NCBI RefSeq assembly: GCF_045689245.1
Contig: NZ_CP136865.1
Coordinates: 248,001 to 312,000, forward strand
Origin: Congregibacter brevis
GTDB lineage: Bacteria > Pseudomonadota > Gammaproteobacteria > Pseudomonadales > Halieaceae
DNA length: 64,000 nt
Direction: 5' to 3'
Position 1 is the stretch's first letter, and each line of letters starts with the position of its first letter. A program made the position numbers and the translations under genes. Below the pieces are notes generated by a model, which searched no databases, was not told where the DNA came from, and saw only the letters and a list, made by a program, of their open reading frames with translations. Positions 1 through 9,183 of the stretch are shown here, piece by piece.

Positions 1-2535
1 TCGATTTCGCTCCCACAGATGGCCACTGGCCAGAACGTTCTCAGCACTAGCAAAACTGGCGACATTGACGCCTTCGTTCTGTCGCAAAGGGGTATAGACG
101 TCGGAAGTTCGCGCCAAGACATGCAGCTGAGGAGCGACCCCTGCCGCCAGCCAGTGATCCTGATCTACCGTCGCAAGCAGCTGCGCGCCGCCGACGCCAT
201 CGGAGTTAGCCTCTCGGGACTCCGTTGCCACACCGAAGGCCTGTTGATCCAATGCGGTTCCCGGGACGCGCGTAAGCTCAGTATCCGGGGCATCATCTTC
301 AGGGAGAAGGTCCAAACGATACTCACGGCGGGTTGCCAGTAAATCGGTACCAGGATCAGCCAGTAAACGCGTCGCCCGAGCCAGACTGATCAGCACCCCG
401 CCACGCTCCACCCAGTCCCGAATACGCGCAACGCCTTTTTCGCCCAGGGCATCGGCATAACCGTCGGAACTATCGGGCAGCACCAGCACCTGATAGCGCG
501 ACAAATCCGCTTTACGCAATTGTTCTACCCGAACTGCGGTCACCGGATAATCAAATTGCCTCTCAACAACGAAGCGAAAATTGCCCGCAGAGTAGCTGTT
601 TGTAGGCTCGTCCCATGCCAGCGCTATACGCGGTGCATTCATACGCACGACCTTACGGCTGCCAAAGCTGGGGCCATCAGTTACCCAACTGTCATCCACG
701 GCCACCACTCGCGCTTGTGTCTTCTTCACGTAGGCAACAAGACTTTCGTGGAGAGACTCGGGGTTGTCCGCAACATCAATAATCAGGCTGCCGCCGGGAT
801 AAGTAGCGCCACCGTGGACAAAGGATCTATCGCTACTTTTCACAGCCAAACCGTCGCGAAGTGCGTGGCTCAGAAGCTGGATGGCACTGCGCTCTCCCCA
901 AGGCACGATATAGGCAACAGTCGCCTTGGTGGGGAGATCTGGCGTAGGAACCACACCGGGCTCTATCACCTTCGCATTGGTAGTCACACGCTGCTTACAA
1001 CTAACTGACTCAACATTAAGCAACATTGGCAATGACCAGGCCGTGATGTCATACATCTCGTCCGGGAGATTTTTATCATTCAAACGCTCTTGCTCCGCCA
1101 CGAATTGAGGGTCCATTGGAGTCTCTCTATCCATCAAGGTGCGCAAGAAACGTTTTGCGGGTTGATCAAGATTGATGACCAACGAATTGGCAGCAAACTC
1201 AGCGCCACAGGCTTTGAAGCTTTCAGTAGCGCTATCGACCTCCACGCCCTGACTTGCCAACAAGGCTCCAAGGCGATCCACAGCGTTTTGATCATTCTGA
1301 GCCGGGACGACGTAGGCCTGAATATCGCCCTCACTCCCCTCAGCCACTGCTGTTTGTTGGTAATTGTAAAAGTCTCTGAGGAATTTCTCTCGATTATTGG
1401 CCACGGTTTCCAAGGTGCCCAAGGATGTCAGGAAGTGGTTGCGCACCGTGCTAGCGTAAGCGAGCTCGACACCGTCGTACTGGCGGACCAGCAATCCTCG
1501 GGCGGAGGCCTGCTCATAGGTCATGGCCACACTACCAAAATAGGCTGGCCAGCTCGCGCCATATCCAGGATAGAACGCGTCGTAAACTTCTCGCGTAAAG
1601 TAATCTAGGCCAAATTCATCGAACCACTTGGCATTGGTGCGCCCAAACAGCTCAAGGCTCGCACGCTGATCGGCGGCAAGATGCGGGTTATAGGGCACCG
1701 CTTCGGGGGCAAAGTAGTAAGTGGAGTCCGAGCCCATTTCGTGGAGATCCACGAAAGCAATCGGCAACCACTCAAGCACCGCGTCGGCGTGACCTCGAGT
1801 CTCCGGTTGACTGCGAATAAACCAGTCACGATTTAAATCAAAGAGATAGTGATTGGTTCGGCCGCTTGGCCAAGGCTCGTTGTGCTCCGCAGAAATACGA
1901 TCGCTGCTAGGCTCCAGACCCAAAGCGCTTTCGAAGCGATGAATGAAGCGATCGCGCCCATCCGGGTTTTGCATAGGGTTAAGTATTACCGTAGTGCGTT
2001 CCAGAATTTGTGGGACGCGGGAGTCCTGACGGGAAGCAAGCAGATGATATGCGGTCATCATTGCGGCATCAGTAGAGGAGATTTCGTTGCCATGCACGCC
2101 ATAAGCCAGCCAGCTTGCTGGCGCTAGATCCTTAATCAGGCGTTCTGCCTCTGCGGAGGATGTGCTTCGGGGATCTCTAAGAGCATGCATACCCGCGCGG
2201 GTCCCTTCACTGTTGGCGATGTTCTCTGGAGAAGAAATCACTACGTAGAAGAGCTGCCGACCCTCCCAGCTACGGCCATACTCAACAATCCGAACGCGAT
2301 CCGGCGCGGCCATGGCAAGGGCATCGAAGTAGCGACGAACGTCCTGAGACCAGGTGATGCGCTCTCCCGGTTCGTAGCCCAAAACTGTACTAAGCGTGGG
2401 GATCGCCGGATCATAATCGTCGGATGGCCAGTTCGTACTCGCAAGACTGGCCTGAGCAAAAATCAAGCTAAGGACAGAGGCCGCTATAAACGCGGCGGTG
2501 CGGCTCCATGCCGCAAGAAATGCTGCAGACTTCAT
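1..2535 (-). CDS. Secreted M14-family zinc carboxypeptidase (3' end outside window)
   Basis: The reading frame is open from an ATG at 2535 to the left edge, about 845 codons, so the C-terminus is missing. The first 30 or so residues form a signal peptide, so the enzyme should be periplasmic or exported. The M14 zinc site is visible: GVHGNE near residue 148 (H and E ligands), DLHEMG near 263 (second histidine) and MTYEQ near 340 (catalytic glutamate). The long C-terminal part (VLVLPD, then IRDWVERGGVLI) resembles the glutamine-amidotransferase-like tail of large M14 peptidases. An AGGA Shine-Dalgarno sequence lies just upstream of the ATG. It is divergent from the NTF2-fold gene. The family assignment is firm; the peptide substrate is unknown. 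Confidence 0.88.
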   Translation of the reverse strand, partial: MKSAAFLAAWSRTAAFIAASVLSLIFAQASLASTNWPSDDYDPAIPTLSTVLGYEPGERITWSQDVRRYFDALAMAAPDRVRIVEYGRSWEGRQLFYVVISSPENIANSEGTRAGMHALRDPRSTSSAEAERLIKDLAPASWLAYGVHGNEISSTDAAMMTAYHLLASRQDSRVPQILERTTVILNPMQNPDGRDRFIHRFESALGLEPSSDRISAEHNEPWPSGRTNHYLFDLNRDWFIRSQPETRGHADAVLEWLPIAFVDLHEMGSDSTYYFAPEAVPYNPHLAADQRASLELFGRTNAKWFDEFGLDYFTREVYDAFYPGYGASWPAYFGSVAMTYEQASARGLLVRQYDGVELAYASTVRNHFLTSLGTLETVANNREKFLRDFYNYQQTAVAEGSEGDIQAYVVPAQNDQNAVDRLGALLASQGVEVDSATESFKACGAEFAANSLVINLDQPAKRFLRTLMDRETPMDPQFVAEQERLNDKNLPDEMYDITAWSLPMLLNVESVSCKQRVTTNAKVIEPGVVPTPDLPTKATVAYIVPWGERSAIQLLSHALRDGLAVKSSDRSFVHGGATYPGGSLIIDVADNPESLHESLVAYVKKTQARVVAVDDSWVTDGPSFGSRKVVRMNAPRIALAWDEPTNSYSAGNFRFVVERQFDYPVTAVRVEQLRKADLSRYQVLVLPDSSDGYADALGEKGVARIRDWVERGGVLISLARATRLLADPGTDLLATRREYRLDLLPEDDAPDTELTRVPGTALDQQAFGVATESREANSDGVGGAQLLATVDQDHWLAAGVAPQLHVLARTSDVYTPLRQNEGVNVASFASAENVLASGHLWERNR

Positions 2536-2615
2536 GAGGGGTTTTCCTAACAGGGGATAAAGCCTATGTTGGCGAGGTATTTTCCTTCGCACAAGAGCCG
2601 GAACAGGATTCCCCT

Positions 2616-3164
2616 ATGCAAATTCGATTTAAAACCCACGCTATTTTGCTCGCACAATACTTTTTCCTCGCCGCTTTTTCCTTGCACTCCTTGCAAAGCG
2701 CCGCCGACGACAGGGCAAAAGAAGCCATAAACGGATTGCTTGATGACTTTCATCAGGCAGCAGCGGACGCAGACAAGGAACGCTATTTGGGCTATTTCAG
2801 CGCCGACGGCGTATTCATGGGTACCGATGACTGGGAGCGCTGGCCATTACCGGAATTTACTGTTTATGTGGGCGAGCGCTTTTCCGGCGGCACTGGATGG
2901 ACCTATGTCTCAGAGGAGCGCTTCATCACTCTGGGCCCCACGGAGGCGAGTGCGTGGTTCGATGAAATCATGGTGTCAAAGCGCTGGGGCCGCTTTCGCG
3001 GCACGGGAGTACTGCTAAAGGAAAACGGCGTTTGGAAAATCGCCCACTACTCATTGACCGCTTTAGTCCCCAACGAACGTTTTGCTGATGTTGCGGAAGT
3101 CGCAACGGAAGGCTTCCTTGCCCGAGAGGCTGAACAAGACAGCGAAGAAGAAAAGGAGAATTGA
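2616..3164 (+). CDS. SnoaL/NTF2-fold secreted protein
   Basis: This 182-residue protein has an N-terminal signal peptide (hydrophobic to about residue 28, ending near SAADD) followed by an SnoaL_3/DUF4440-like cone fold. The visible family pattern is an initial helix (LLDDFHQAAADAD), the YFSADGVFMGTD strand, and a late GVLLKENGVWKIAHYSLT strand. The C-terminus is acidic (DSEEEKEN). It is the first gene of a run in which the next start lies one base beyond this stop, with the spacing falling to overlaps further on. Members of this fold may be enzymes or ligand-binding proteins; no catalytic residue can be assigned here. It may help the nearby flavoprotein or thioesterase, but that is speculation. 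Confidence 0.7.
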   Translation: MQIRFKTHAILLAQYFFLAAFSLHSLQSAADDRAKEAINGLLDDFHQAAADADKERYLGYFSADGVFMGTDDWERWPLPEFTVYVGERFSGGTGWTYVSEERFITLGPTEASAWFDEIMVSKRWGRFRGTGVLLKENGVWKIAHYSLTALVPNERFADVAEVATEGFLAREAEQDSEEEKEN

Positions 3165-3165
3165 T

Positions 3166-3738
3166 ATGACAGGCGTGCAAGCAAGTGACGGCCACACTGT
3201 CAGCTATTCTCAAACCACACTCACCGAGCTTATGATCCCTGCCTACGCGAATTTTGGCGGCAAGATACACGGCGGCACGCTGCTCTCTCTGATGGATAAG
3301 GTCGCTTACGTCTGCGCCAGCAAACACGCGGGCAATTATTGCGTCACCGTGTCTGTAGACAACGTGCATTTTTTGGCCCCTGTCGAGGTCGGCGATCTTG
3401 TTTCACTCATGGCATCGGTCAACTACGTAGGATCAAGTTCCATCGTGGTAGGTATCAAAGTCGTCGCAGAGAACGTTCAAACCGCGACGGTAAAACACAC
3501 AAACACCTCGTACTTCACCATGGTTGCCAAGAGTGATGGCAGTGAGAAAGCGGTGGTGCCTCCTCTCATTCTGGAAAGCGTCGAACATATTCGCCGCTTC
3601 GCCGGTGCGCTAAGACGGCGTCGTTTACGTCGCTATATGACCGAACGCATGGATGAGTACAAAAAGGATTTTGTGGTGGATGAAGAAACCCGTGCATTTC
3701 TGGCCAATGAACGCTGCGTGATTCGCCTCGAGAACTGA
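3166..3738 (+). CDS. Acyl-CoA thioesterase, hotdog fold (YciA/BFIT-like)
   Basis: A 190-residue protein with the acyl-CoA hydrolase hotdog pattern: ANFGGKIHGGTLLSLMDKVAYVCASKHAG at about residues 27-55, containing the catalytic-loop aspartate, then CVTVSVDNVHFLAPVEVGD. It probably hydrolyses short- or medium-chain acyl-CoA in the cytoplasm. An upstream start at 3082 would overlap the previous gene by 83 bases; the ATG at 3166 has an AAAGGAG ribosome site 8 bases before it and begins one base after the preceding stop, so I chose it. The C-terminal 50 residues are basic and extend beyond the minimal fold. It is the second gene of a five-gene operon. Confidence 0.85.
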   Translation: MTGVQASDGHTVSYSQTTLTELMIPAYANFGGKIHGGTLLSLMDKVAYVCASKHAGNYCVTVSVDNVHFLAPVEVGDLVSLMASVNYVGSSSIVVGIKVVAENVQTATVKHTNTSYFTMVAKSDGSEKAVVPPLILESVEHIRRFAGALRRRRLRRYMTERMDEYKKDFVVDEETRAFLANERCVIRLEN

Positions 3739-3742
3739 GCCC

Positions 3743-3931
3743 ATGGAACTTCAGGAATCCCAAGTTTACTGCCCTTATTGTGGCGAACCCCTCTCCATAC
3801 TTTTAGATAGCGGCGACAGCGATGCCGAATACATCGAAGACTGCCAGGTGTGCTGCCAGCCTATGGTGGTCAGCCTCATGAGCCTCGCCGACGGTAGCCT
3901 AGACGTTAGCGTACGCCGGGAGGACGAATGA
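3743..3931 (+). CDS. CPXCG motif-containing cysteine-rich small protein
   Basis: A 62-residue protein with two cysteine pairs: CPYCG at residues 10-14 and CQVCC around 34-38, the signature of the CPXCG family of small zinc-ribbon proteins. The rest is acidic and compact (DSGDSDAEYIED). The function of the family is not established; a zinc-binding structural or regulatory role is likely. It starts four bases after the thioesterase stop, and its own stop overlaps the next ATG (ATGA), so translation with the flavoprotein is probably coupled. Confidence 0.8.
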   Translation: MELQESQVYCPYCGEPLSILLDSGDSDAEYIEDCQVCCQPMVVSLMSLADGSLDVSVRREDE

Positions 3932-5136
3932 CAAAGCGGCGAGTAGTGATTGTGGGTGGTGGCTTCGCGGGGCTTGCCTGTGCCAATGAACTGGATTGCG
4001 ATCAGTTTGCGGTCACGCTCATTGATCGAAAAACCAGCTTCGAGTTCCTCCCAAATATCCACGAGCTTATCTCTGGGGTCAAAAAGCCCGGGCAATTGAG
4101 GCTCTCACTCCGCGCTAACCTTCAGGCGAGGGGTCATCGCTTTGTGCACGGCACCGTTACGGCGTTAGATCCTCAGACTCGGCGCGTCACCGTCGATACA
4201 GAAAAGCACTTTGAAGCTGATTTTCTGGTCATCGCGCTAGGTAGTGCAGATGCCAGTTATGGTGTCTCTGGTGTAGCCAAGCATAGCTACGGTTTTAAAT
4301 CCGTCGAGCAGTGCAAAGCAATCCAACAGCGCCTGAAAAACTTGGGCCGGGATGGCGGCAGAGTCGTGATCATTGGTGGAGGACTCGAAGGTATTGAGGC
4401 TTTAGGCGAAGTGCTTCGCCGCTACCGGCAGCAATCTTTGGACATCAGTCTGGTGGAAGCGCGCCCCAGGCTACTACCCGAAGGTCCGCAAGCCGTGGGT
4501 GAACTCATTGCCCGGCACAGCAGCGAGTGGAACGTGAACCTTGTTACCGCGGACCCGGTACAACGCATTACTCCGAAGACTGTTCAACTATCCAGCGGCA
4601 GGAAGCTTCGATCGGACCTGACCATCTGGACCGGTGGCCCAGCACCCCCAAGCTTGCTCGCTGAATCCGGTCTTGCTGAACCAAAGGCTTGGGCCCCGGT
4701 AGATGAAAACCTGACCCATCCCGGATACTCCAAGGTATTCGTGGCGGGCGACGCAGCGGAACTCGCGAACCCGATCAACAAGCAGGCCTACCATGCTCTG
4801 GACATGGGTCGCTGTATCGCTGAGAACATTAAGCGCTGTGAGAACAAAAAGAGCCTTCGGCGTTACAAACCCTCTGATAAACCTACGCTGTTGGCCTTCG
4901 GGGATCTCGATAGCGTACTGATAAGCGATCGACTCACGCTCGCTGGCCCTCCCTTGGCAGCAGCGAAAGAGGCCGTGTTTGCCGCCGTGATGGCGCAACT
5001 GGATGTTCGTGCGCCCGGAGTCAAACTTGATGCTGCTCTTGGCCGAGGTAAGCAAGCCACTGAGCAGTTACTATGGCCGACGCTGAGCAACTGGCGAGCA
5101 CTCAAGAAGCAAACAAAGGTCCGGAAACTCCCATGA
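3928..5136 (+). CDS. NAD(P)/FAD-dependent oxidoreductase, NDH-2-like
   Basis: A 402-residue flavoprotein of the type II NADH dehydrogenase / FAD-dependent pyridine nucleotide-disulfide family. The N-terminal FAD-binding Rossmann motif GGGFAG is at residues 10-15, a second GGGLEG nucleotide-binding motif near 150, and the FAD-closing VFVAGDAAE motif near 270. True NDH-2 enzymes pass electrons from NADH to quinone at the membrane; this protein is slightly shorter than typical NDH-2 (about 430) and its C-terminal membrane-binding region is not obvious, so the electron acceptor is uncertain. It overlaps the CPXCG gene upstream and the nucleoside hydrolase downstream by four bases each. Confidence 0.82.
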   Translation: MTKRRVVIVGGGFAGLACANELDCDQFAVTLIDRKTSFEFLPNIHELISGVKKPGQLRLSLRANLQARGHRFVHGTVTALDPQTRRVTVDTEKHFEADFLVIALGSADASYGVSGVAKHSYGFKSVEQCKAIQQRLKNLGRDGGRVVIIGGGLEGIEALGEVLRRYRQQSLDISLVEARPRLLPEGPQAVGELIARHSSEWNVNLVTADPVQRITPKTVQLSSGRKLRSDLTIWTGGPAPPSLLAESGLAEPKAWAPVDENLTHPGYSKVFVAGDAAELANPINKQAYHALDMGRCIAENIKRCENKKSLRRYKPSDKPTLLAFGDLDSVLISDRLTLAGPPLAAAKEAVFAAVMAQLDVRAPGVKLDAALGRGKQATEQLLWPTLSNWRALKKQTKVRKLP

Positions 5137-6095
5137 GACGCGTGATTTTTGACACCGACATCGGCATCGACGATGCCATGGCTTTACTTTTTTTGCACTA
5201 CGCACCCGGTCTGCGCATTGAGGCCATCACCACCGTTTCGGGCAATGCCAGTATTGCGAACACCACACGCAACGCCTGCTACGTGAGAGAACGCTTTGGT
5301 ATTGATGCCCGCGTGTTCCGCGGAGCATCAGGCCCTATTGGTCCTGCTCTGGGCAACGGTCATCCCGATTTTGTTCATGGGAAGAACGGTTTGGGCGACA
5401 TCGAGTTCTCCACGCCGCTACAAGAGGCCGAACTACAATCAGCGGCTGAAGCTATTGTTGAATTAGCAGAGGCCTATCCCGGCGAGATAACGGTGGTCGC
5501 GGTAGGACGGCTGAGCAATGTCGCGAAGGCCTTGGACCTGTGCCCACGACTTCCGGACCTGCTCAAAGAGGTGGTGATCATGGGGGGCGTATTTATGCGC
5601 CGCGGTCATCAGGGCAACGTTTCTCCCGTCGCGGAAGCGAATATGGCGGGAGATCCCACCGCAGCTGACCAGGTGCTTGGCAGTGGGTTGGAGGTCACAG
5701 TCGTAGGTTTAGACGTCACAGAGGAAACCGTGATGGACGAAGCGTTTGTCGAAGCCTTACGCACTCAGGCCGGTGATGCGGGAAGCTTCATCCACGACAT
5801 CACGCGCTTCTACTTCGACTTCTACGAAAGTATTAACGCCGAGCGAAGCTGCCCGATTCACGACTCCAGTGCTGTGGCCTATCTCCTAGCCCCAGAGCAC
5901 TACCACGTAGAGGAAGGGCCGACCCGCGTAGTTTGTGAAGGCGTAGCGATGGGCCAGACAATTCTTGGGCTACATCCAGAGCGTTACGAGAGTGATGCCT
6001 GGCTGGGACGACCCTCCTGCCGCATTTGCACCGCCGTAGACGCCGACGCGGTGAAAAAACTCTACCTTGAAACGCTGTCTCTAGCGGGCCAGTAG
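5133..6095 (+). CDS. Inosine/uridine-preferring nucleoside hydrolase
   Basis: A 320-residue protein beginning MRRVIFDTDIGIDDAM, the calcium-binding DTDxGxDDA signature of the nucleoside hydrolase family. Further family features are the VTTVSGNA-like ITTVSGNASI segment, the VIMGGVF strand near residue 150, and the AEANMAGDPTAAD block. It cleaves the N-glycosidic bond of ribonucleosides for purine/pyrimidine salvage. I prefer the ATG at 5133 because it starts directly at the conserved motif and forms an ATGA overlap with the flavoprotein stop; a start at 5073 would add 20 unsupported residues. The C-terminus runs 15 bases into the convergent oxygenase gene. Confidence 0.9.
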   Translation: MRRVIFDTDIGIDDAMALLFLHYAPGLRIEAITTVSGNASIANTTRNACYVRERFGIDARVFRGASGPIGPALGNGHPDFVHGKNGLGDIEFSTPLQEAELQSAAEAIVELAEAYPGEITVVAVGRLSNVAKALDLCPRLPDLLKEVVIMGGVFMRRGHQGNVSPVAEANMAGDPTAADQVLGSGLEVTVVGLDVTEETVMDEAFVEALRTQAGDAGSFIHDITRFYFDFYESINAERSCPIHDSSAVAYLLAPEHYHVEEGPTRVVCEGVAMGQTILGLHPERYESDAWLGRPSCRICTAVDADAVKKLYLETLSLAGQ

Positions 6096-6923
6096 GTCCA
6101 GGCGCTCGCGAAGATAACTACCAGCCGTGTGCTTCTCAGAAAGCTGAATGTCGAGGTCAGGGGCAATAAAGTAAGGCATCGAGATACGTGACAGATTACT
6201 GGACTCATCTGAGGGGTTTATCACGCGGTGCGAGGTAGACGGCAGCTGTCGTCCCGACGCTTCTTGCAACATGTCGCCAGAGTTCACAATGACATCGCCC
6301 GGCAGGCCGGGTACATCGGTCCACTTCCCATCGCGCCCCAACACCTGCAACCCCGGCTCTGAAGAGACTGGCAGCAATGTGATCAGATTAATGTCTTCAT
6401 GCGCAGCTGCCCGTACTGCATCCGGGGGCTCATCGCCTGTTAAGGGCGGATAATGGAGAACTCTCAGAAGACTATCTGCGGGCGAAATGCTCTCAGCTAA
6501 TTCTCCCCGCAGGCCCGCCGACAGCGCGCTTCCGCAGTGAATATCCAGCCAGCCCAGAAGCAGTCGCCCCAAAGCCTGAGCTTCGATCAGGTGTGACTCC
6601 GCATCACTCGCCAGACCCGCCGGCAAAATAGTGTCCGGCACAATATGGAAAAACTCTTTGAGGTCTTTAACATCGTGGCCCACGGCGGTTTCCGACACAT
6701 CGGGCGGAATGTAACCGCTGGTATTGCCTGACGGAGTCTCCTCGGCCAAGTGTTTCCACTTCTCTTCACCAAAGAAAAAGTCTCGCCAATCGTCCACCAT
6801 TCGAGCCATGCGCTGCGCATCCAGAGGCGAGTTTCGCAACACTGCAAAACCCGTTCGTTTAAGCGTCTCGACAAAGGCCATCTCGGCCTCGGCGCTGCGC
6901 ATGTCTACTACTGCAACGGTCAT
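6081..6923 (-). CDS. Isopenicillin N synthase-like 2OG-Fe(II) oxygenase
   Basis: A 280-residue cytoplasmic non-haem iron dioxygenase. The iron facial triad is visible as H175 and D177 (AAHEDIN) and H232 (TSHRVINP), and the 2-oxoglutarate anchor as R246-x-S248 (SRISMPYF). The N-terminus (FVETLKRTGFAVLRNSPLD) matches the DIOX_N domain. Substrate cannot be read from sequence; related enzymes act on amino acids, small natural products or nucleobases. It is convergent with the nucleoside hydrolase, overlapping by 15 bases. Confidence 0.85.
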   Translation of the reverse strand: MTVAVVDMRSAEAEMAFVETLKRTGFAVLRNSPLDAQRMARMVDDWRDFFFGEEKWKHLAEETPSGNTSGYIPPDVSETAVGHDVKDLKEFFHIVPDTILPAGLASDAESHLIEAQALGRLLLGWLDIHCGSALSAGLRGELAESISPADSLLRVLHYPPLTGDEPPDAVRAAAHEDINLITLLPVSSEPGLQVLGRDGKWTDVPGLPGDVIVNSGDMLQEASGRQLPSTSHRVINPSDESSNLSRISMPYFIAPDLDIQLSEKHTAGSYLRERLDLLAR

Positions 6924-7026
6924 AAATCAGCGGTCCTCCTACTGCACCACTACAATTATTCAACGACAAAATAGCCGGTTACAACGATTCGACTAAGGCT
7001 ATTTGAATTTAGCTACACGATTAGCT

Positions 7027-8196
7027 TTAGACCGAGTCCGCACGGCTGCGCATCAGCCACCAGGCCAAGAAAACAAGAATCCCCAAAACAAGATAGCAAA
7101 GAGAACCGAACTGAAGAACAGCCCGCGTGTTTAGGGCGGTTACAACAACACTGGTGATTTTTGGGCTGATCGCCGTACCTGAAGTAGCACCAAAAAGTAG
7201 CGCTGCGACCAGGCGCGGACTGGGATTGGGAACCGCAAGAGTCGCGAAGGAAATAACAATCTTCAACAGCCCGAGGTTAGCTATACCCCAAAGCAGGGAC
7301 AGCCAGGGTAAAAGCGTCAGCGATTCGTTCAACCAAAGTGGCAGTGAACCCAGAAAAGCGCCGCTGATGCTCAAAAGTACCAGGCGACGAGCGCCGATGC
7401 GCAACACCCACCATGCAACCAGAAGTTGAGCGACCAACATGCCGGTCCAGAATCGAGCAACGACCGCCCCGGCAGCATCCCGCGGTGCCCCCAGAGACTC
7501 CTCGAGATAGGTGGGCAACCACCACAACAAAGAATATTGTCCGAGGGTATAGAGAAACAATGCGGCTATGCAGAGCCAAACTGATGCTGGCCAGGTGCCC
7601 CCTGTACGCCCCTGCTCGTGAGCTTCCTTACTGGTAGGGAAGCTCGCCGTCGCCACCAACAGCACCACCATCGCGGCGACCGCAGCAACCGCCAAATAGG
7701 AACTCGACCAGTGAAATTCCGCTGCGACCAGTGACACCGCGAGAGTGGATATGACAATCCCCGCGACACTGAATGAGCCGTCCGTAATCACTAGCATGGA
7801 GGCCCTATGGTCTTCCGCATAGAGCTGGGTAATGGTGCTCGCTGCCGCCGCCAAACCAATGCCACAGGCAGTGCCGACGACGCCCAGAGACAGCTTTAAC
7901 GCAAGGGTCGAGTCGGACAAGCGCAGGGTGAGCAGTGCAAGCACGATGGCCAAATAAACCAGCAAGGTCCAGACTCGAACCGTAAGAACGTCAAAGACTA
8001 CGAGCGCTAAAGTAGAACCCAGAAGAATCCCAAGGGTAAGCCAACTGAATATGGGCGCGACGTCGCCAATGGGTCTGCCCAGATACTCTGCAAGAGGAGG
8101 CAACACAATACCAATAGGTGCCAGCATCCCCGACATGACAAAATAGGCGAGGAAGCAGGCCAGCGTGACGCGTACCTTATTACCGGAGCTGACCAA
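7027..8196 (-). CDS. TsgA-like MFS transporter
   Basis: A 389-residue inner-membrane protein with about 12 hydrophobic segments. Its sequence follows E. coli TsgA in order (recalled alignment): the N-terminal FLAYFVMSGML segment, ITQLYAEDHRASMLVITDGSFSVAG, LYTLGQYSLLWWLPTYLEE, and the late VPNPSPRLVAALLFGATSGT block. TsgA substrates are unknown; this is a major-facilitator antiporter or exporter of an unidentified compound. The start is TTG at 8196: no ATG lies in frame until residue 22, and TTG gives the same N-terminal length as TsgA. It is divergent from the SDR gene. Confidence 0.78.
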   Translation of the reverse strand: MVSSGNKVRVTLACFLAYFVMSGMLAPIGIVLPPLAEYLGRPIGDVAPIFSWLTLGILLGSTLALVVFDVLTVRVWTLLVYLAIVLALLTLRLSDSTLALKLSLGVVGTACGIGLAAAASTITQLYAEDHRASMLVITDGSFSVAGIVISTLAVSLVAAEFHWSSSYLAVAAVAAMVVLLVATASFPTSKEAHEQGRTGGTWPASVWLCIAALFLYTLGQYSLLWWLPTYLEESLGAPRDAAGAVVARFWTGMLVAQLLVAWWVLRIGARRLVLLSISGAFLGSLPLWLNESLTLLPWLSLLWGIANLGLLKIVISFATLAVPNPSPRLVAALLFGATSGTAISPKITSVVVTALNTRAVLQFGSLCYLVLGILVFLAWWLMRSRADSV

Positions 8197-8244
8197 GAAA
8201 CTTGACGCCTATTCTGTTCTAAGAGGATGCTGTGCAGCTTAGCA

Positions 8245-8284
8245 GCGCAAGGTCTGCCCGAGCCAGCAAATCCGCACCTTGCGC
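8245..8284. promoter_or_regulatory. Perfect 9-bp inverted repeat in divergent promoter
   Basis: GCGCAAGGT at 8245-8253 and its exact reverse complement ACCTTGCGC at 8276-8284 are separated by 22 bases. The arm centres lie 31 bp apart, about three helical turns, so a dimeric or looping regulator could bind both on one DNA face. It sits in the 128-bp gap between the TsgA-like transporter and the SDR gene. Function is inferred. Confidence 0.35.
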
Positions 8285-8324
8285 AGCCACCCAAAATTCA
8301 TCTAAAAGCTAAGGTCAAAACGTT

Positions 8325-9179
8325 ATGCAAACCGTCGTAATTACCGGAGTCTCTACGGGCATTGGTCATGCCGCAGCTAAGGTCATGATCGCTCGTGGCT
8401 ACAAAGTCTTCGGATCCGTACGCAAGGAATCGGATGCACAGCGTGTGCAGGCAGAACTCGGTGAAAACTTTACTCCCCTAATTTTCGACGTTGTAGATCC
8501 TCAGGGAATCTCTGCTGCGGCAGACTCCGTGCGGGAGGCATTGGGCGGAACAACGCTAGCCGGATTAGTAAACAATGCGGGGATCGCTGTATCGGGTCCA
8601 CTCTTGGAGGTGCCCGAAAGTGAGTATCGAAAGCAGCTCGAAGTCAATTTAGTCGGGCCGTTTCTGGTGACTCAGGCGTTCGCGCCGCTCCTTGGTGCGG
8701 ATCAGCAGCTAACGGGGCCGCCCGGACGAATCGTGAATATCAGTTCGGTGGCCGGCCTTCGAGCGATGCCTTTCCTGGGCCCCTATGCCGCCTCGAAGTT
8801 TGGACTGGAAGGCTACTCAGAAGCTTTGCGTCGGGAACTCATCATGTTTGGTATTGACGTTATTGTGGTCGGACCCGGCCCAGTAAAAACGGCAATTTGG
8901 GACAAGGCCGAAGAGGTGGATATCGAGCAATACGGCGACTCTCCCTATCGCCCGATTCTCGAGCGCTTCCAAAAGGTCTTCATCGGCCAGGGCCGAGATG
9001 GCTATCCTGCTGATCGTCTGGGGGAGTTAATCTGTACGGCACTCACCACGCCGAAGCCAAAGGTTCGCTATGCGGCGGTGAAAGGCCGGATGATGGAAAA
9101 ACTCATGATGAGTGTGGCTTCGCCGAGAATGCTCGACAAGGCGATTGCCAAGATGCTGGGCCTGAACAAGCCGTCATGA
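8325..9179 (+). CDS. Short-chain dehydrogenase/reductase (SDR) family protein
   Basis: A 284-residue classical SDR. The NAD(P)-binding motif TGVSTGIG is at residues 7-14, the NNAG motif near 86, the catalytic serine in NISSVAG near 139, and YAASK (catalytic Y and K) near 155-159. An arginine-free loop after the second strand (SVRKES) suggests NADPH preference, which is a weak inference. Substrate unknown; proteins of this type often reduce ketones, retinoids or steroids. A strong hairpin follows the stop codon. Confidence 0.88.
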   Translation: MQTVVITGVSTGIGHAAAKVMIARGYKVFGSVRKESDAQRVQAELGENFTPLIFDVVDPQGISAAADSVREALGGTTLAGLVNNAGIAVSGPLLEVPESEYRKQLEVNLVGPFLVTQAFAPLLGADQQLTGPPGRIVNISSVAGLRAMPFLGPYAASKFGLEGYSEALRRELIMFGIDVIVVGPGPVKTAIWDKAEEVDIEQYGDSPYRPILERFQKVFIGQGRDGYPADRLGELICTALTTPKPKVRYAAVKGRMMEKLMMSVASPRMLDKAIAKMLGLNKPS

Positions 9180-9183
9180 CATC

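Noticed and set aside
19..2550. Several plus-strand open frames at the left edge (for example 520-1008, 1090-1608 and 2185-2550).
   Set aside because: They are antisense shadows of the M14 peptidase, whose frame on the minus strand is open throughout and has the zinc-site motifs.
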